From the NCBI RefSeq assembly GCF_029537235.1, contig NZ_CP120638.1:496001-560000 (forward strand): 64,000 nucleotides of DNA, in the 5' to 3' direction. This DNA comes from Rhizobium sp. 32-5/1 (GTDB lineage Bacteria > Pseudomonadota > Alphaproteobacteria > Rhizobiales > Rhizobiaceae). Each line of letters opens with the position of its first letter. The first letter of the stretch is position 1. The notes beneath the pieces were generated by a model. The model had not been told where the DNA came from. It searched no databases and saw only the letters and a program-made list of their open reading frames with translations. Shown piece by piece: positions 61,233 through 64,000 of the stretch. Both the position numbers and the translations under genes were made by a program.

Positions 61233-61582
61233 CTGCTCTTCCTGTCGCGTGCCTTCCTTTCGTGCCTGCTGAGCGATGCCGGTGGAATTTAGGGCCGAGG
61301 ATGGTTTTCAACAGCCAATATTTTCCACTGGCCGCAGTCGCCAATGACTGCGGCGCGCATCAATCCGTCGGGCACGATTTTACACTTACGCGACGATAAC
61401 GCATTTATCTTTAATTGCAATACTCACGTAATCTCTTATAGGTTGCATCGCGTTGTGCATGGCTAATTTGAACTTGGGCACTTGACCACGGACGAGATCC
61501 CTGTCCATGTCGGGGCATCGATATTTCCGGGCGTGCCATCGTTTTGCCGGTGGGGCACGCATTTGAACGGTTGCTTTGAAGT
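61233..61582. other. 350-base gap upstream of topA
   Basis: No gene is evident. It should hold the promoters for topA and for the 59-codon gene. A weak topA candidate is TTGCAA (61415-61420), 16 bases, TATAGG (61437-61442). The sequence becomes A/T-rich between about 61380 and 61450, unlike its surroundings. Confidence 0.4.
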
Positions 61583-64000
61583 ATGACCATGAATGTAGTC
61601 GTCGTGGAATCGCCTGCTAAGGCCAAGACCATCAACAAGTATCTCGGCCCCGGCTACAAGGTTCTGGCCTCCTTCGGCCATGTCCGCGATCTTCCGGCCA
61701 AGGACGGCTCGGTGCTGCCCGATGAAGACTTCGCCATGCTCTGGGAGGTCGATAGCCAGTCGGCCAAGCGCATGAAGGATATCGGCGACGCGCTGAAAAC
61801 CTCCGACGGCCTGATCCTTGCGACCGACCCGGATCGCGAGGGCGAGGCGATTTCCTGGCATGTGCTCGATCTGCTGCGCAAGAAGAAGCTGATCGGCGAC
61901 AAGCCGGTGAGCCGCGTCGTGTTCAACGCCATCACCAAGAAGGCCGTGCTCGATGCCATGGCCAATCCACGCGACATCGATATCCCGCTGGTGGATGCCT
62001 ATCTCGCCCGCCGCGCGCTGGATTATCTCGTCGGCTTCAACCTGTCGCCGGTGCTCTGGCGCAAGCTGCCCGGCGCCCGCTCCGCTGGCCGCGTTCAGTC
62101 GGTGGCGCTGCGCCTCGTATGCGACCGCGAATCCGAAATCGAACGCTTCATCTCGGAAGAATACTGGAACATCTCGGCACTCTTGAAGACGCCACGCGGC
62201 GACGAGTTCGAGGCCCGGCTGGTGTCGACCGAAGGCAAGCGCCTGCAGGCCCGGGGCGTCACCAATGGCGAAGACGCCGGCAAGCTTAAGGCTCTGCTGG
62301 ATGGCGCTGCCTATACGGTCGAAAGCATCGAAGCCAAGCCGGTCAAGCGGAACCCGTCGCCCCCTTCACCACTTCGACGCTACAGCAGGCCGCATCCTCC
62401 AAGCTCGGGTTTTCCGCCTCCCGCACCATGCAGGTTGCCCAGAAACTCTATGAAGGCGTGGATCTCGGCGGCGAAACCGTCGGTCTCATAACCTATATGC
62501 GTACCGACGGCGTGCAGATGGCAGCGGAAGCAATCGACGCCGCGCGTAGCGCCATCGGCGACCAGTTCGGCAGCCGCTACGTGCCCGACAAGGCGCGCCT
62601 ATACTCGACCAAGGCCAAGAATGCCCAGGAAGCCCACGAAGCCGTACGGCCGACCGATTTCACGCGCACGCCCGATCAGGTGAAGCGTTTCCTCGACGCC
62701 GACCAGTTGCGTCTCTACGACCTGATCTGGAAGCGCGGCATCGCCAGCCAGATGGCATCGGCCGAAATCGAACGCACGACAGCCGAAATCACCGCGGACA
62801 ATGGTGGCCAAAAGGCCGGCCTGCGCGCGGTCGGCTCCGTCATCCGCTTCGACGGCTTCATTGCCGCCTATACCGACCAGAAGGAAGATGGCGAACAGAG
62901 CGACGATGGCGACGAGGATGGCCGCCTGCCGGAGATCAATGCGCGCGAAAACCTCGCAAAACAGAAGATAAACTCGACCCAGCACTTTACCGAACCGCCA
63001 CCGCGCTATTCGGAAGCGACGCTGATCAAGAAGATGGAAGAGCTCGGCATCGGCCGGCCGTCCACCTATGCGGCCACGCTGAAGACGCTCAGCGACCGGG
63101 AATACGTCGTCATCGACAAGCGCAAGCTGATCCCGGAAGCCAAGGGCCGCCTGGTCACAGCCTTTCTTGAAAGCTTCTTCACGCGCTATGTGGAATATGA
63201 TTTCACGGCGTCTCTTGAAGAGAAACTCGACCAGATCTCCGCCGGCGAGTTGAACTGGAAGGACGTGCTCCGCGACTTCTGGAAGGATTTCTTCGCCCAG
63301 ATCGAAGACACCAAGGAACTGCGCGTCACCAATGTTCTGGATGCACTGAACGAAGAACTGGCGCCGCTGGTCTTCCCGAAACGCGAGGACGGCAGCGATC
63401 CGCGCATCTGCCAGGTCTGCGGCACCGGCAAGCTGTCGCTGAAGCTCGGCAAGTATGGCGCCTTCGTCGGCTGCTCCAACTATCCGGAATGCAATTTCAC
63501 CCGTCAGCTTTCCTCCGACAGCAATGGCGGCGCCGAGGCGTCCGCCTCCAACGAGCCGCAGGCGCTCGGCAAGGATCCACATACCGGCGAGGAAATCACC
63601 CTGCGCACCGGCCGTTTCGGCCCCTATGTGCAGCGCGGCGACGGCAAGGAAGCCAAGCGTTCGAGCCTGCCAAAGGGCTGGACGCCGGCCTCGATCGACC
63701 ATGAAAAGGCGCTTGCCCTGCTGTCCCTGCCGCGCGATATCGGTGCGCATCCGGAAAGCGGGAAAATGATCTCGTCGGGTCTGGGCCGCTACGGACCCTT
63801 CATCCTGCATGAAGGCAAATATGCCAATGTCGAAACCATCGAGGACGTGTTCTCGATCGGCCTCAACCGGGCGGTTTCCGTGCTCGCCGACAAGGCCTCG
63901 AAAGGCCCCGGCGGACGCGGTGCGGCTGCGGCTCCGCTGAAAGAGATCGGCGACCACCCCGATGGCGGCGCGATTACCGTTAAGGACGGCAAGTATGGCC
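61583..64000 (+). CDS. topA: DNA topoisomerase I (apparent 1-base deletion; C-terminus beyond the window)
   Basis: Type IA topoisomerase that removes negative supercoils. The TOPRIM domain is at the start (MNVVVVESPAKAKTINKYLG; LATDPDREGEAISWHV). The catalytic tyrosine is in GLITYMRTDG, followed by AHEAVRPTDF and the gate domain (LGIGRPSTYAATLKTL). A zinc finger is present (ICQVCGTGKLSLKLGKYG, then GCSNYPECNF), and TopA C-terminal repeats follow to the window end. The frame breaks at 62360-62364 (CCCCC): KRNPSPP should continue FTTSTLQQAASSKLGFS. A start two codons later (61589) is possible. About 805 codons are present. Confidence 0.94.

Noticed and set aside
61463-61861. Antisense frames over the topA start and upstream gap
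   Set aside because: They are not preceded by ribosome binding sites and mirror topA codons.

Overview
The window is chromosomal DNA from an alphaproteobacterium, most likely a member of the Rhizobiaceae (Rhizobium/Agrobacterium type). The evidence is the high G+C content, the gene order, an RNase E with a large acidic insert, an NDUFA12-type complex I accessory protein and typical rhizobial AroQ, AccB and GatCAB sequences. I see no prophage, insertion sequence, CRISPR array or integrated island. This is mostly core genome, read by eye without database searches.

Layout. Positions 1-23,520 hold the minus-strand expression block. Read in its direction of transcription it runs tRNA-Tyr, tRNA-Gly, tufB, an SDR/epimerase gene, tRNA-Trp, secE, nusG, rplK, rplA, rplJ, rplL, rpoB, rpoC, then rpsL, rpsG, fusA, tufA, then rpsJ, rplC, rplD, rplW and rplB (cut by the window edge). 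One unknown plus-strand gene (7642-7938) sits between the rpoBC and str blocks. The two tuf genes differ at only three silent positions. Positions 23,600-30,730 carry rlmB, small proteins, an azoR/LysR pair, a DUF1275 membrane protein, tRNA-Thr, nadK and prfB, which has a complete programmed +1 frameshift site. Positions 30,830-38,520 carry cell-wall genes (mrcA, amiC) divergent from rne. Positions 39,000-45,920 carry an aminotransferase, a DsbA-like gene, aroQ-accB-accC-aat, a DUF2155 protein, the NDUFA12 homologue and a GNAT gene. Positions 45,900-52,300 hold the split gatB ... gatA-gatC genes with a small Rrf2/flavoprotein redox unit between them. Positions 52,300-64,000 hold a metallo-hydrolase, ruvX, two coupled small membrane proteins, a permease, aidB, pyrB-pyrC, plsY, dprA, a 59-residue protein and topA (cut by the window edge).

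The dominant oddity is at least fifteen genes with one-base indels, including rplD, secE, nadK, accC, gatB, gatC, pyrC, dprA and topA. Most are one-base deletions in short homopolymers, and aat carries a compensating +1/-1 pair. Because so many hit essential genes whose reading frames continue perfectly after a one-base correction, I read them as consensus or assembly errors. The coordinates below therefore span the corrected genes. The prfB frameshift is different: it has the slip codon, the in-frame stop and the upstream Shine-Dalgarno-like element, so it is genuine recoding.

Other points of interest are a dihydroorotase-like protein next to pyrB that lacks the HxH metal ligands, a near-consensus promoter that would give a leaderless Rrf2-family mRNA, perfect intercistronic hairpins in the rpl-rpo block, and two small genes of fewer than 60 codons.
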